Shown here: positions 19,301 to 25,496 of the stretch, piece after piece | How the letters are laid out: each line of letters starts with the position of its first letter | How positions within the stretch are numbered: position 1 is the stretch's first letter | NCBI GenBank assembly: GCA_049511715.1 | Contig: JBEKXU010000030.1 | Location: 1 to 39,389, forward strand | Reading direction: 5' to 3' | DNA from: JBEKHT01 sp049511715 | GTDB taxonomy: Bacteria; Chloroflexota; Anaerolineae; Anaerolineales; RBG-16-64-43 | DNA length: 39,389 nucleotides | Translations under genes and position numbers: made by a program | Notes under the pieces: model-generated | The model's database searches: none | Told to the model about the DNA's origin: nothing | What the model saw: only the letters and a program-made list of their open reading frames with translations

Positions 19301-19513
19301 GGAGGTAACGGCCAGACTCAAGCCGGCTTCATTGGCGTATTGAATGACCGCGCCAAGTTCATCGCCGTTGCTGGGACGCAGGATGCATGCGGGAGGCCGC
19401 CCCTGTTGTTGCCTTCCGTATCGTGCCGCGTCGGCCAGCTCTCCAGGATCAACGCTCAAGGTACCTGACGGCATTCGTCTTTGCAGGCAGGCAAGGATAT
19501 CGGTGTCAGTCAT
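16310..19513 (-). CDS. Tandem double FAD-binding oxidoreductase (two VAO/PCMH units in one chain)
   Basis: The 1067 residues look like two complete FAD oxidases end to end. Unit 1 (about 1-493) has a PCMH-type FAD domain from about 45 to 235 (RPSNGDELGAVIQYANEAG ... VQGSQGTMGIVTWITL) and ends with the family tail KEVFDRNRVLQRGKWF. Unit 2 (about 500-1067) repeats the plan (VLPQSTTEVQEIMRFCSRSG ... FQGTFGGLGVFTR) and ends with KAALDPNEASDPFFY. Family members are usually about 450-550 residues with one unit. No frameshift is needed. The start ATG 19513 overlaps the stop of the upstream Fe-S gene by 8 bases (ATGACTGA), indicating coupled translation. FAD dehydrogenase plus CCG protein resembles GlcD-GlcF, so oxidation of an organic acid or alcohol is plausible. 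The substrate is unknown. Confidence 0.9.
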   Translation of the reverse strand: MTDTDILACLQRRMPSGTLSVDPGELADAARYGRQQQGRPPACILRPSNGDELGAVIQYANEAGLSLAVTSSTGKHRRGGITNRKDHVLIDLSHWKKIDLIDRRNRVCRIEPGVTYSELLSALDQNGMTLPTPLAPRNGKSVLAAVMDREPSTWANKQWDSGDPVASTEFFFGSGERFRTGAAGGPGSLEQQRRSGGAQKHPSGPSQTDFHRVVQGSQGTMGIVTWITLRTEIQPAVQETFLLSAGRLEDLLEYVYAVQRRLLGEQAFLLNRTAAALLMGQETALTFDNVRASLPEFLCLQNVAGFERLPRERLSFHKRDIELIARQAGLHLEPRLGDLSAADLLGKATRPCGPADWRDACRGGCLSIFFQSTLDRTPALVKLFEESARKIGISESEIGVYIQPIVQNHACHMELMVPFEPGSNESQRRLAELERQATSRLMEAGAFFSRPYGAAAELVWGRNPGNTRLVATIKEVFDRNRVLQRGKWFLPVKAPRPSLPKSGDLSALEAIVGKAWVSTAPCVLDTYAYYLNPETMNKDGSQWLPRPAAVVLPQSTTEVQEIMRFCSRSGYMAKPLSTGFHAAAAASRGNVIILDLKRMNRILDIDLKNQIAVIEPYVRALDLQTEIVPHGLNCHIVSSGANHSLLASHAAAWGYGVAGAATGYSGRNLLGVEWVLPTGEVVTLGSAGEGCGWFSPDGPGPSMRGIVRGFQGTFGGLGVFTRCAIKLYKWDGPREWEVEGRSPKYVLKKVPPRCALNAVAFPSRAAEKDAGYKMGEAELNHGEFRTPMFFAALGLTETNEELKVALESGLFQKIGRDIISTAIFAASDAEFAWKMKALRQILRETGGVIFPMNIPMRPGVLRLVGRLTRKVRDPLAPLRPFPALQELIQRLPLGQTLRREKQSTLFWLLFRNANNTQAAFRPSQGMATMLGAFDTWDLAHTQAEYVAQVKQDYIRQGLILDDGGDLGTGGTFESGHLGYLEGIILYDPGTPESALAARDLVERGVRDAIEHAMGVPIAAFGVEANRTFGPACSNYQLWLGRIKAALDPNEASDPFFYAEPLREEEGG

Positions 19514-20762
19514 GGCGCGATCCTATTCCGGAGGCCTCATAAACCAGGTCCACTAAGTCAATCACCGGAGTGGCGTCTCCATCCTGCCAGCGAGTAAGGT
19601 TGAGGCGGCAGCGCTGGCAGGCCGTGACCAGCCTCTCAGCGCCGACGGCGCGGGCCTCCTCTACGCGCTGGAGGGCGGCGGATCGGGCAACTTTCGGATG
19701 GGAGTCCGGAACACCGCCTCCTCCGCCGCAGCAATAGGCATACTCCCGGATGCGGTACATCTCCACAAGACGCAGACCGGGGATGGCGCCCAACAGTTGA
19801 CGGGGAGCATCGAATACCCCGTGGACTCCGTAGTTGATGGGCTTGGGCGGCACAAAGTAGGTCATCACGCCGTGCGTCCGCCGCTCTTCCCCCTGCCACA
19901 CCAGTGGTGGCTCGCTCTGCCGCCCGAGGTAGCATGGATCGTGGTAACTCACGGTCTGCCGGACGGGATGGGTCAGGCGCAGCCTCCCCTTCTGGACGAG
20001 GGGAAGCAAGAATTCACTGGCATGGACTACTTTTGCCTTGGGCGCACAACCGTAGCGCGGATACTTGGACCGCAGCATGCCCAGGTCTTCTCCGCCCAGG
20101 GTGACGATCATCTCCGCGCGGCTGTTGTCCAGCATATCCACAACCCGCCGGGCCTGCTCTTCGAGCCTGCGGCGATGACCGGTCCAATAGGCCTCGATTC
20201 CGCTGTCAGGTTCGCCACCCTCCGGGATGCCAAAGTCGACGCGGGCGTGCTGAAGAAGCTGCGCCAGATGGCGAGCTGTGGCAGCCTGCCGTGGATCTCG
20301 GTCAGCCCCGGCGCCTACATAGAGCAGCACACGGCACTTCGATGCGGGCGAGGTTCTGAGATTCAATCCCTCCGCCCAGGGCGCAAGCGTCGGCTTGAAC
20401 TCCCCGACGGGCGCTGTGCCTAGCCCGAACTCGGCGATATGCTCTTTGAGTGCGAGGATGACATCCTGCCGCTCGGCGGCCATGATGAACTTGCAGGACA
20501 CGTCGCACAGCCCGCAAGTGGTGCAGGCCGAGACGACCTGCGCCAGATCCTGGTCCACGGCGATGCGTCCATCCAGGAGAGCCAGCGCCATCACCTGCAT
20601 CCCCCCGCCCGAGTAGGCATGGAAATGGTATTCATCCACAGGAGGGCAGGCACTGGTAAACCGCGTCTGCTGAATGGTCGGCATGGGGACCAGCTTGCAC
20701 AGGCTGCAGCGCACACATTTCTTCATCTCGTGCCGCAGTTTCTCCAGCTGCTCTAGGCTCAT
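19506..20762 (-). CDS. Fe-S oxidoreductase with CCG domain (GlcF/HdrB-like)
   Basis: A 418-residue redox protein. The N terminus has two iron-sulfur ligand sets: C16, C19, C22 with C39 further on, and a regular CxxCxxCxxxC at 80-90. The C-terminal CCG domain is intact: HDPCYLGR (274-281), CCGGGGG (344-350) and CQRC (382-385). The preceding CCG-like repeat (about 143-250) has lost its cysteines; GEPDSG and TLGGEDLG stand where CCG-type ligands would be. GlcF and HdrB-type proteins pass electrons between a flavoprotein and a quinone, heterodisulfide or other carrier. The start is ATG 20762 with AGGAG 5 bases upstream. It sits between the lipocalin-fold gene and the double FAD gene in one operon. 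Confidence 0.9.
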   Translation of the reverse strand: MSLEQLEKLRHEMKKCVRCSLCKLVPMPTIQQTRFTSACPPVDEYHFHAYSGGGMQVMALALLDGRIAVDQDLAQVVSACTTCGLCDVSCKFIMAAERQDVILALKEHIAEFGLGTAPVGEFKPTLAPWAEGLNLRTSPASKCRVLLYVGAGADRDPRQAATARHLAQLLQHARVDFGIPEGGEPDSGIEAYWTGHRRRLEEQARRVVDMLDNSRAEMIVTLGGEDLGMLRSKYPRYGCAPKAKVVHASEFLLPLVQKGRLRLTHPVRQTVSYHDPCYLGRQSEPPLVWQGEERRTHGVMTYFVPPKPINYGVHGVFDAPRQLLGAIPGLRLVEMYRIREYAYCCGGGGGVPDSHPKVARSAALQRVEEARAVGAERLVTACQRCRLNLTRWQDGDATPVIDLVDLVYEASGIGSRHD

Positions 20763-20816
20763 GGAGACTCCTAATGGTTATCGAAGGGCACTCTCCCCTG
20801 TTTCGGAAGGAGGCAG

Positions 20817-21890
20817 CTAGTCCAAGGGCTGGAAGAGCACGAGTTCGTGCAGGGTCGTCCCTGTTTCTTTTGTGATCCGCTCCCCCAGGGGCGCCTCCAG
20901 TTCGAACTCGGACAGCAGCCTGAAGTACCCGGGGCGTATCCGCAGGATATGCCGGGCAAGGACACGCAGAAGCGGGTTGAAGGTCTCGAGCAGATCTTGC
21001 GCCTCCAGCACCTTGCGGACTTGCAGGGTGGCCTTGAGCTCGCCGGGGGCGCTGAGGATGATCCTTTTCGGATACCGGTGTTTCGCCTTCGGGTTGTATT
21101 CGAGGTCCTCCCTGAGGAGGTCAAACTCTCCCGTGCTGAGCACGACCTGCCGGCCCTTTGCCATCATCAGCACTTTCACCGTGTGGTTGTCCACCCTCCG
21201 GTTGCACTGGATATAGGCAAAGGCCACGGTGAAGTTCTTCGAGTAGATGCGTCCCCACATCCAGTAGTCGATGATGCTCTGGAATCGAAAGTTCAGCCAG
21301 TTGTGGTCATGGTAGCCAATGCCTGAAACCGGCAGGGTTGTGTCCCCATCGGTGATGGATCCTTCCACGGAGGCTCGCGCGAACGGAACGACCCATCCGA
21401 AGAAGCCCATCCCTCCAAAGCGGGAAAGACCCGAACCCGGCTTCCAGCCATCGACTTCAGCTGTGTACCTCAGATGGCACCCAAGCCCCCCCTCCTGAAC
21501 GCGGATCTCGTAGACGGGCAACCCGTCGTCCCGCTCCTCAACACGGATCGTGTTGCGGCCGATCTGAACCTCAGGTCGATCCCGCGCCGCGCGGAATTCC
21601 GACTTGTCGTGGGGGACGAACCTCTGGATTCTCCGGCCGTCCGGGCGCAGCAGCAGAATTTCGACCCCGATCTTGCCCTCTAGACCCGGATTGGGATTTG
21701 CCGCGTGGAAGAAGACTACCAGGGTATGACCGGTGTCCAGATGTGCGTCGAAATACCACCACTCATACATGTCCCGTTGGCCCGGTTCCATGTGCAGCCC
21801 GTCATCGCTCAGTTTCAGCGGCTCAATCATCCCATCACGTCTGCCAGGGCCCTTCCAACCCTCAACGACCTTCGATACCTTTTCCGACAT
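20817..21890 (-). CDS. CrtC/AttH-like lipocalin-fold protein
   Basis: A 357-residue protein with two motifs of the carotenoid 1,2-hydratase (CrtC)/AttH family: YEWWYFDAHLDTGH (42-55) and GIGYHDHNWLN (190-200). The fold is a double lipocalin barrel that binds hydrophobic molecules; relatives include carotenoid hydratases and fungal Diels-Alderase-like cyclases. No other carotenoid gene is nearby, so a hydratase or isomerase acting on some lipid or polyketide-like substrate is the most that can be inferred. No signal peptide is seen. The start is ATG 21890 with AAAGGAG 6 bases upstream. It leads the operon, 54 bases before the CCG gene. Confidence 0.8.
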   Translation of the reverse strand: MSEKVSKVVEGWKGPGRRDGMIEPLKLSDDGLHMEPGQRDMYEWWYFDAHLDTGHTLVVFFHAANPNPGLEGKIGVEILLLRPDGRRIQRFVPHDKSEFRAARDRPEVQIGRNTIRVEERDDGLPVYEIRVQEGGLGCHLRYTAEVDGWKPGSGLSRFGGMGFFGWVVPFARASVEGSITDGDTTLPVSGIGYHDHNWLNFRFQSIIDYWMWGRIYSKNFTVAFAYIQCNRRVDNHTVKVLMMAKGRQVVLSTGEFDLLREDLEYNPKAKHRYPKRIILSAPGELKATLQVRKVLEAQDLLETFNPLLRVLARHILRIRPGYFRLLSEFELEAPLGERITKETGTTLHELVLFQPLD

Positions 21891-22676
21891 TGGCTTCTCC
21901 TTTACGGCCAGCGAGGGAATCGGCTGTGCCGACCCCGGGGGAGCGATTCGCCCGGCGGGATCTCCTTCACCAGCTTCCGTCCCGATCCAAGGCCTCCCAG
22001 CGCGAAAGGATTAGGAGGTCGAGCAAACGGTCTTCTACCCTCTCCCGCCGCGGAGTTCCTCCCGCGTCGAGTACTATACAGGATGGATGCTTTTGCTGCT
22101 CGCGCTAGGTTTCGGTGCAGCATCGCTGCAAAAAGCCCCCAAGAACGGCGATCTGGAACAACCTGAATTCAAACCCCCTTGGCTCTTTGGCCGGGGGGCT
22201 TCTGCCAAGTGGAGGCGTCGCGGGGGTGGCGGCGTGCTAAACCCTTGGGTGCCCGGGGAGCGCTCCTTGGGGGGCCAAGGTCGTGACAGAGAAGGGGGGA
22301 CGCCCTGAAAGCCAATCTCATCCACGGCTTGAGCTGCGATCTGGCTGGGGAGAGAGCCCAACTTCTGCCGATGTCCGAGGCATCGCCCCACCAACCGGGC
22401 CCACCGATCAGAGGGGGCGAGAAGGGCCCAAGAACCCGGTGGACTCCCATGCACGTTTCCCGCGGCCAGGGGCCCTCCTGCCCGGGCTGCCCGGCTAGGG
22501 CCCGGGGGCTTCCGCCTGATCCGGCTCTGGGGATTGCCAGAAGACCCGCTGAGCTGGCCGCCGCGGGGATCCTGCCGGTTGGCAGTCCCAGGGGGTTAGA
22601 TTCGTCCATTGAGGGAACGGCGGAATAGGTTTAGCCTGTGGGGGTAATACCAATTCCAGCTGTCGAGGCGAATCCC
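21891..22676. other. Divergent intergenic region, about 790 bases
   Basis: Between the lipocalin-fold gene (leftward) and the ferredoxin gene (rightward). A leftward TATAGT -10-like site is near 22074 without a clear -35. The rest is G/C-run-rich, including the palindrome CCTTGGGGGGCCAAGG at 22265-22280. Open frames here are low-complexity and I do not consider them genes. Confidence 0.45.
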
Positions 22677-22865
22677 ATGGCGATGAAAATCACCGAGGAA
22701 TGCATCTCATGCGGTGCTTGCGAGCCGGAGTGCCCATCCAAATCGGTAACGGAAGGCGACACCGTTTACCTGATCAACGCCGACACCTGCGTCGAGTGCA
22801 AGGGCTTTTTCGACTCTCCTCATTGCGTCTCAGTTTGCCCGGTTGACTGTATCGTCAAGGCCTAG
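22677..22865 (+). CDS. Small 2[4Fe-4S] ferredoxin (YfhL/Alvin-like)
   Basis: A 62-residue soluble electron carrier. Cluster ligands are CISCGACEPECP and the longer-spaced CVECKGFFDSPHCVSVCP; the 8-residue insert in the second set is typical of the YfhL/Allochromatium-type ferredoxins, which have very low potentials. The start is ATG 22677 with GAGG (22665-22668) 8 bases upstream; the frame opens earlier, but without family similarity. It is monocistronic. It could serve the Fe-S oxidoreductases in this window or supply low-potential electrons to complex I, but no linkage is shown. Confidence 0.93.
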   Translation: MAMKITEECISCGACEPECPSKSVTEGDTVYLINADTCVECKGFFDSPHCVSVCPVDCIVKA

Positions 22866-23007
22866 ACGTCGCGTCCGCGGAAGGGCCCTGGGAGGGCTGC
22901 CTGCTGGGCCGCCAGGCGAGCTGGGGGGGCTGGAGCACCTCCCCCAACTGACCCCATCGGGACGTTGGGGAACTCATGCAGTTCTGCGCCTGAAATCCTA
23001 ATAGCCA

Positions 23008-23029
23008 GGCCCGCCCGGCTGGGCGGGCC
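23008..23029 (+). terminator. Strong GC hairpin downstream of the ferredoxin gene
   Basis: Perfect 9-pair stem GGCCCGCCC/GGGCGGGCC with loop GGCT. TTTT comes only 8 bases later, and the hairpin is about 140 bases past the ferredoxin stop, so it may be a weak terminator or other RNA structure. Confidence 0.4.
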
Positions 23030-23958
23030 CTGTTGCATTTTCGGAGGGGCTTTCAGCCTTCTGGGCTCAGCCCAGGGAAATTGACCCTCAGGATCTCCTG
23101 CAATTCCTCTTTTTCAGATTTCGCCCTGACCCTGGTCCGGTAGGGGTCAGTCGAGCGTGCTCCTCAAACAGAATCTGTTGTCGTTGCTGAGACAGGCAGT
23201 CCGAACAGTCTCGGCATAGGGGGATCGAGGGGTCACGATCCCTTGCCTGGCTCCCACAGCCCCTTTGGCAACAACCATGATGGAAAGGGGCCCTCCCTCT
23301 GCCGCCTACGCCTTTCATATCGCCAGGATCCGAGTAGATGGTTGAAACTGATCCAGGGGTACGCGACTGGCCGGGGAAGCCTTCAGCAGTATCCCGCTGA
23401 TCTCATAAAGGGAAACTCCGTCAACCCAGCCTCGGCAGCCAACCCGACGGGCAAGTCGGTATGTCACGTATGAAACCTAGACGACAATTGGCTGGTTCCG
23501 ATCCGTTGTGATGAGCCGGCACCAAGACACATAGACCTGTGGAAATCCGGTCCCTTCGCAGGGGTACAGCGACTCCCGGCTTGGAAACTGCCGGCAAGAG
23601 GGGCTGGAAAAAGGCTTCCCGAGGATCGTGCCCCCGAGGTCGTCCTGGGATATCTCAGCCGATAAGGCGCAGGCCATTCACGAGGCCCCGTGAGGCGAGT
23701 GCCTGCCTGCCCAGACACTGGGAGGGGATGGCGGCCGAGGTAGGAATTGGCGATGGTTTACCGGGTCCAACAATCGACCCAGGCCACCTCCAGCCCCTCC
23801 CCCAGACTTCCTCTCAAGCGCGTCAAACCGGCCCGCCTGGGCCGGCTCCGAGCGAGGTCCTGATCGGAAGCCAGGCGAACGGGCTCGCGTTATTGGGGCA
23901 CATCCCCCTGCTGGCCAGGGCAGCCGTCAGACCAGGGAACCATGGAGCCCGGCTGGAA
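23030..23958. other. Mostly empty region between the ferredoxin and SAM synthetase genes
   Basis: Holds one questionable small leftward frame (23088-23318, listed separately) and a perfect 7-pair GC hairpin at 23828-23845. I looked for SRP RNA, RNase P RNA and tmRNA signatures and saw none. Confidence 0.4.
23088..23318 (-). CDS. Possible small zinc-finger-like protein
   Basis: A frame of up to 76 residues that I do not recognise. Its middle has a CxxxC-x14-CxxC arrangement (CQRGC ... CRDC) followed by a helical, Gln/Glu-rich stretch (QQRQQILFEEHARL), which could bind zinc. There is no good ribosome site at the first start, and the gene may be spurious or a remnant. Confidence 0.25.
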   Translation of the reverse strand: MKGVGGRGRAPFHHGCCQRGCGSQARDRDPSIPLCRDCSDCLSQQRQQILFEEHARLTPTGPGSGRNLKKRNCRRS

Positions 23959-23978
23959 GAATCCCGGGCAAAGGATTC
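23959..23978 (-). terminator. Weak hairpin at the end of the SAM synthetase gene
   Basis: GAATCC/GGATTC, 6 pairs with an 8-base loop, starting within the stop codon. No T-run follows, so termination is uncertain. Confidence 0.25.
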
Positions 23979-25164
23979 AGTAGAGCATCACCTGGCGTTT
24001 CGCGAGCAGGCTGCGCACCTGATGCACATTCGCCAGCCGCTCATTCAGTATGTCCGCGACCTTCCGGCGGTCCGTTTCGGAAACCGTCCCATTGGTTGAG
24101 GTGATGCTCGCGGTGCAAATCAGCGGTTGATCCAGAGGGTGCCCAATCTGGGAGAGGATATAGACGCTGGCCTCCTTCGCCCCCGGGACTTTCTCGATAA
24201 TGTCTTGGGCCGCCAGCAGGGACAGGACGTTGTAGATCTTGCCTACATGTGAGATCGGGTTCTTGCCCGCGGCGGCCTCAAGGGAAGCGCTGCGGAAGGG
24301 CGTGATCAGACCGCTGACGCGATTCCCCCGCCCGACCGATCCGTCATCTCCCATCTCCGCTGAAGTTCCGGTGAGAGTCAAGTAGACCTCGCCGGTCTCC
24401 TCATTGTCGGCCGTGTTGACATCCACCTTCATCCGTCGTCGCTGGATCAGCTTCTGGGCAAAGGCCTGAACCGCTTCCTGCACGCTGCGTTTGGCTTCCA
24501 GATATTCGGTCACGTCCTTCAGCTGTGGCCCGAGGAATGGAACCGCGCAGGTGAGCAGGATGTTGTCGCCCCGGCGCATGCCCATGACCTTCACGTCCTC
24601 GCCGATCGGGAATTGGTTGATCAGCTCAAAGTTCAGGTACTGAGCCGACTCAAACACTGCGGTTTCCACATCGGATCGTGGCCAGTGGGCACACCCGAAG
24701 GACGTGTCATTCGCCCGCACATCATCCACCGTGTGAATCAGCTCACCGGATCCTCGCCCGGCATAGCAGTCCACGACCAAGTGCTTCTCTGGGTCCAGGT
24801 AGCGCATCGTCTCACGAACATGCGCCTTCGCGGCCTGGATAGCCAGGCTGTCCACAGGGATTTGGCGGCCTTGGTACTCTCGGGTCCCCCGTCCGGCAAT
24901 CTGGATCCGGATCGGCCGCAACAACTCGCCCGAGCCGAAACCCACTTGCACGTCCCCCGCCACCAGTTGCACCTTATCGAAATTGTGATGCATGGGCAAC
25001 CCCAGATTCTCCTCGCACCAGCGTGTGTACTCCACGGAAATCCGCTCGGCGATACCGTCACAAAGGGAATCCGGATGGCCCATCCCCTTGCGCTCGACGA
25101 TCTCTACCGGGAGGTCCTCAATGAACTGCCCCGTGGACTCCGTAACCACGATGTTTCTTTCCAT
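23977..25164 (-). CDS. S-adenosylmethionine synthetase, archaeal type
   Basis: A 395-residue enzyme that makes S-adenosylmethionine from methionine and ATP. It belongs to the archaeal-type MAT family (the COG1812 kind), not bacterial MetK: PVEIVERKGMGHPDSLCDGIAE (19-40), AGRGSGELIHTVDDVRANDT and GDDGSVGRGNRVSGLI are typical. Bacterial MetK motifs such as GAGDQG are not seen. The start is ATG 25164 with GGAGG (25169-25173) 4 bases upstream, just after the terminator of a SAM-I riboswitch; the longer frame to 25314 merely reads through the riboswitch. Expression should therefore fall when SAM is plentiful. It lies 332 bases after murE on the same strand but has its own promoter. Confidence 0.96.
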   Translation of the reverse strand: MERNIVVTESTGQFIEDLPVEIVERKGMGHPDSLCDGIAERISVEYTRWCEENLGLPMHHNFDKVQLVAGDVQVGFGSGELLRPIRIQIAGRGTREYQGRQIPVDSLAIQAAKAHVRETMRYLDPEKHLVVDCYAGRGSGELIHTVDDVRANDTSFGCAHWPRSDVETAVFESAQYLNFELINQFPIGEDVKVMGMRRGDNILLTCAVPFLGPQLKDVTEYLEAKRSVQEAVQAFAQKLIQRRRMKVDVNTADNEETGEVYLTLTGTSAEMGDDGSVGRGNRVSGLITPFRSASLEAAAGKNPISHVGKIYNVLSLLAAQDIIEKVPGAKEASVYILSQIGHPLDQPLICTASITSTNGTVSETDRRKVADILNERLANVHQVRSLLAKRQVMLY

Positions 25165-25176
25165 GCTGCCTCCGCT

Positions 25177-25212
25177 AAAAAGAGTTCGCGCCCCATTCGT
25201 AAGAGGGGCGCG
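25177..25212 (-). terminator. Riboswitch-controlled terminator before the SAM synthetase gene
   Basis: 8-pair stem CGCGCCCC/GGGGCGCG (25205-25212 and 25187-25194) with a 10-base loop, then CTCTTTTT ending 4 bases before the Shine-Dalgarno. The sequence CCTCTTA (25200-25206) in its 5' side and loop is fully complementary to TAAGAGG (25232-25238) at the 3' end of the aptamer, giving the alternative antiterminator. Confidence 0.85.
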
Positions 25213-25231
25213 ATCACAGGTGACAGCACCG

Positions 25232-25344
25232 CCTCTTATCTTCCAGAACCTTCCGTCCTGCCGGAATTGGCACCTTATCGCCATGGGTCTGGCGACAGGC
25301 TGCCGAGGCATCACAGGGCCGGTCCCTCCGCCTCTCTGGATAAG
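25232..25344 (-). promoter_or_regulatory. SAM-I (S-box) riboswitch
   Basis: On the minus strand the aptamer runs from CTTATCC (25338-25344) to GATAAGAGG (25232-25240), which pair as P1. Conserved S-box elements appear in order: AGAGAGGCGGAGGGACCGGCC, then TGATGCCTCGGCAGCC, then a P3-like stem (GTCGCCA/TGGCGA), GGTGCCAATTCC, and a P4-like stem ending GGAAGATAAGAGG. Binding of SAM should stabilise P1 and allow the terminator at 25177-25212; without SAM the P1 3' strand is free to form the antiterminator. It controls the SAM synthetase gene, so it gives direct product feedback. Confidence 0.95.
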
Positions 25345-25373
25345 GGGGCTATTCAGTTATTAATTGCGGGCTG

Positions 25374-25403
25374 AGTTTATCACACCCCACGGGGCCGTGT
25401 CAA
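25374..25403 (-). promoter_or_regulatory. SAM synthetase promoter
   Basis: Perfect TTGACA (25398-25403), 18 bases, TAAACT (25374-25379) preceded by TGA (extended -10). Transcription would start near 25367, about 23 bases before the aptamer. Confidence 0.75.
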
Positions 25404-25496
25404 TTCATTTCGACCTTCCGGGATGGCGGCCTGGACCCTGCGCCGGCTCCTTGACGGCCGGTCCCGCCCGAGATGCGGCCTGCAGGCCCGGAGAGT

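Noticed and set aside
22265..22280. Palindrome CCTTGGGGGGCCAAGG as an operator or terminator
   Set aside because: Short, no T-run, in a G/C-run-rich area where such palindromes occur by chance.
22169..22609. Leftward frame of 146 codons in the gap before the ferredoxin gene
   Set aside because: Low-complexity Pro/Gly/Arg sequence with no recognisable pattern.
22866..23976. A structural RNA (SRP, RNase P or tmRNA) in the long gap
   Set aside because: Conserved signatures such as the GGAAGCAG-type SRP loop or the GAGGAAAGTCC start of RNase P RNA were not found on either strand.
23539..24099. Rightward frame of 186 codons overlapping the 3' end of the SAM synthetase gene
   Set aside because: The part that looks protein-like is antisense to a certain gene; no ribosome site.
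25177..25344. Translation of the SAM synthetase from the longer frame starting at 25314
   Set aside because: The extra 50 codons are the riboswitch aptamer and terminator; family similarity starts at ATG 25164, which has its own GGAGG.
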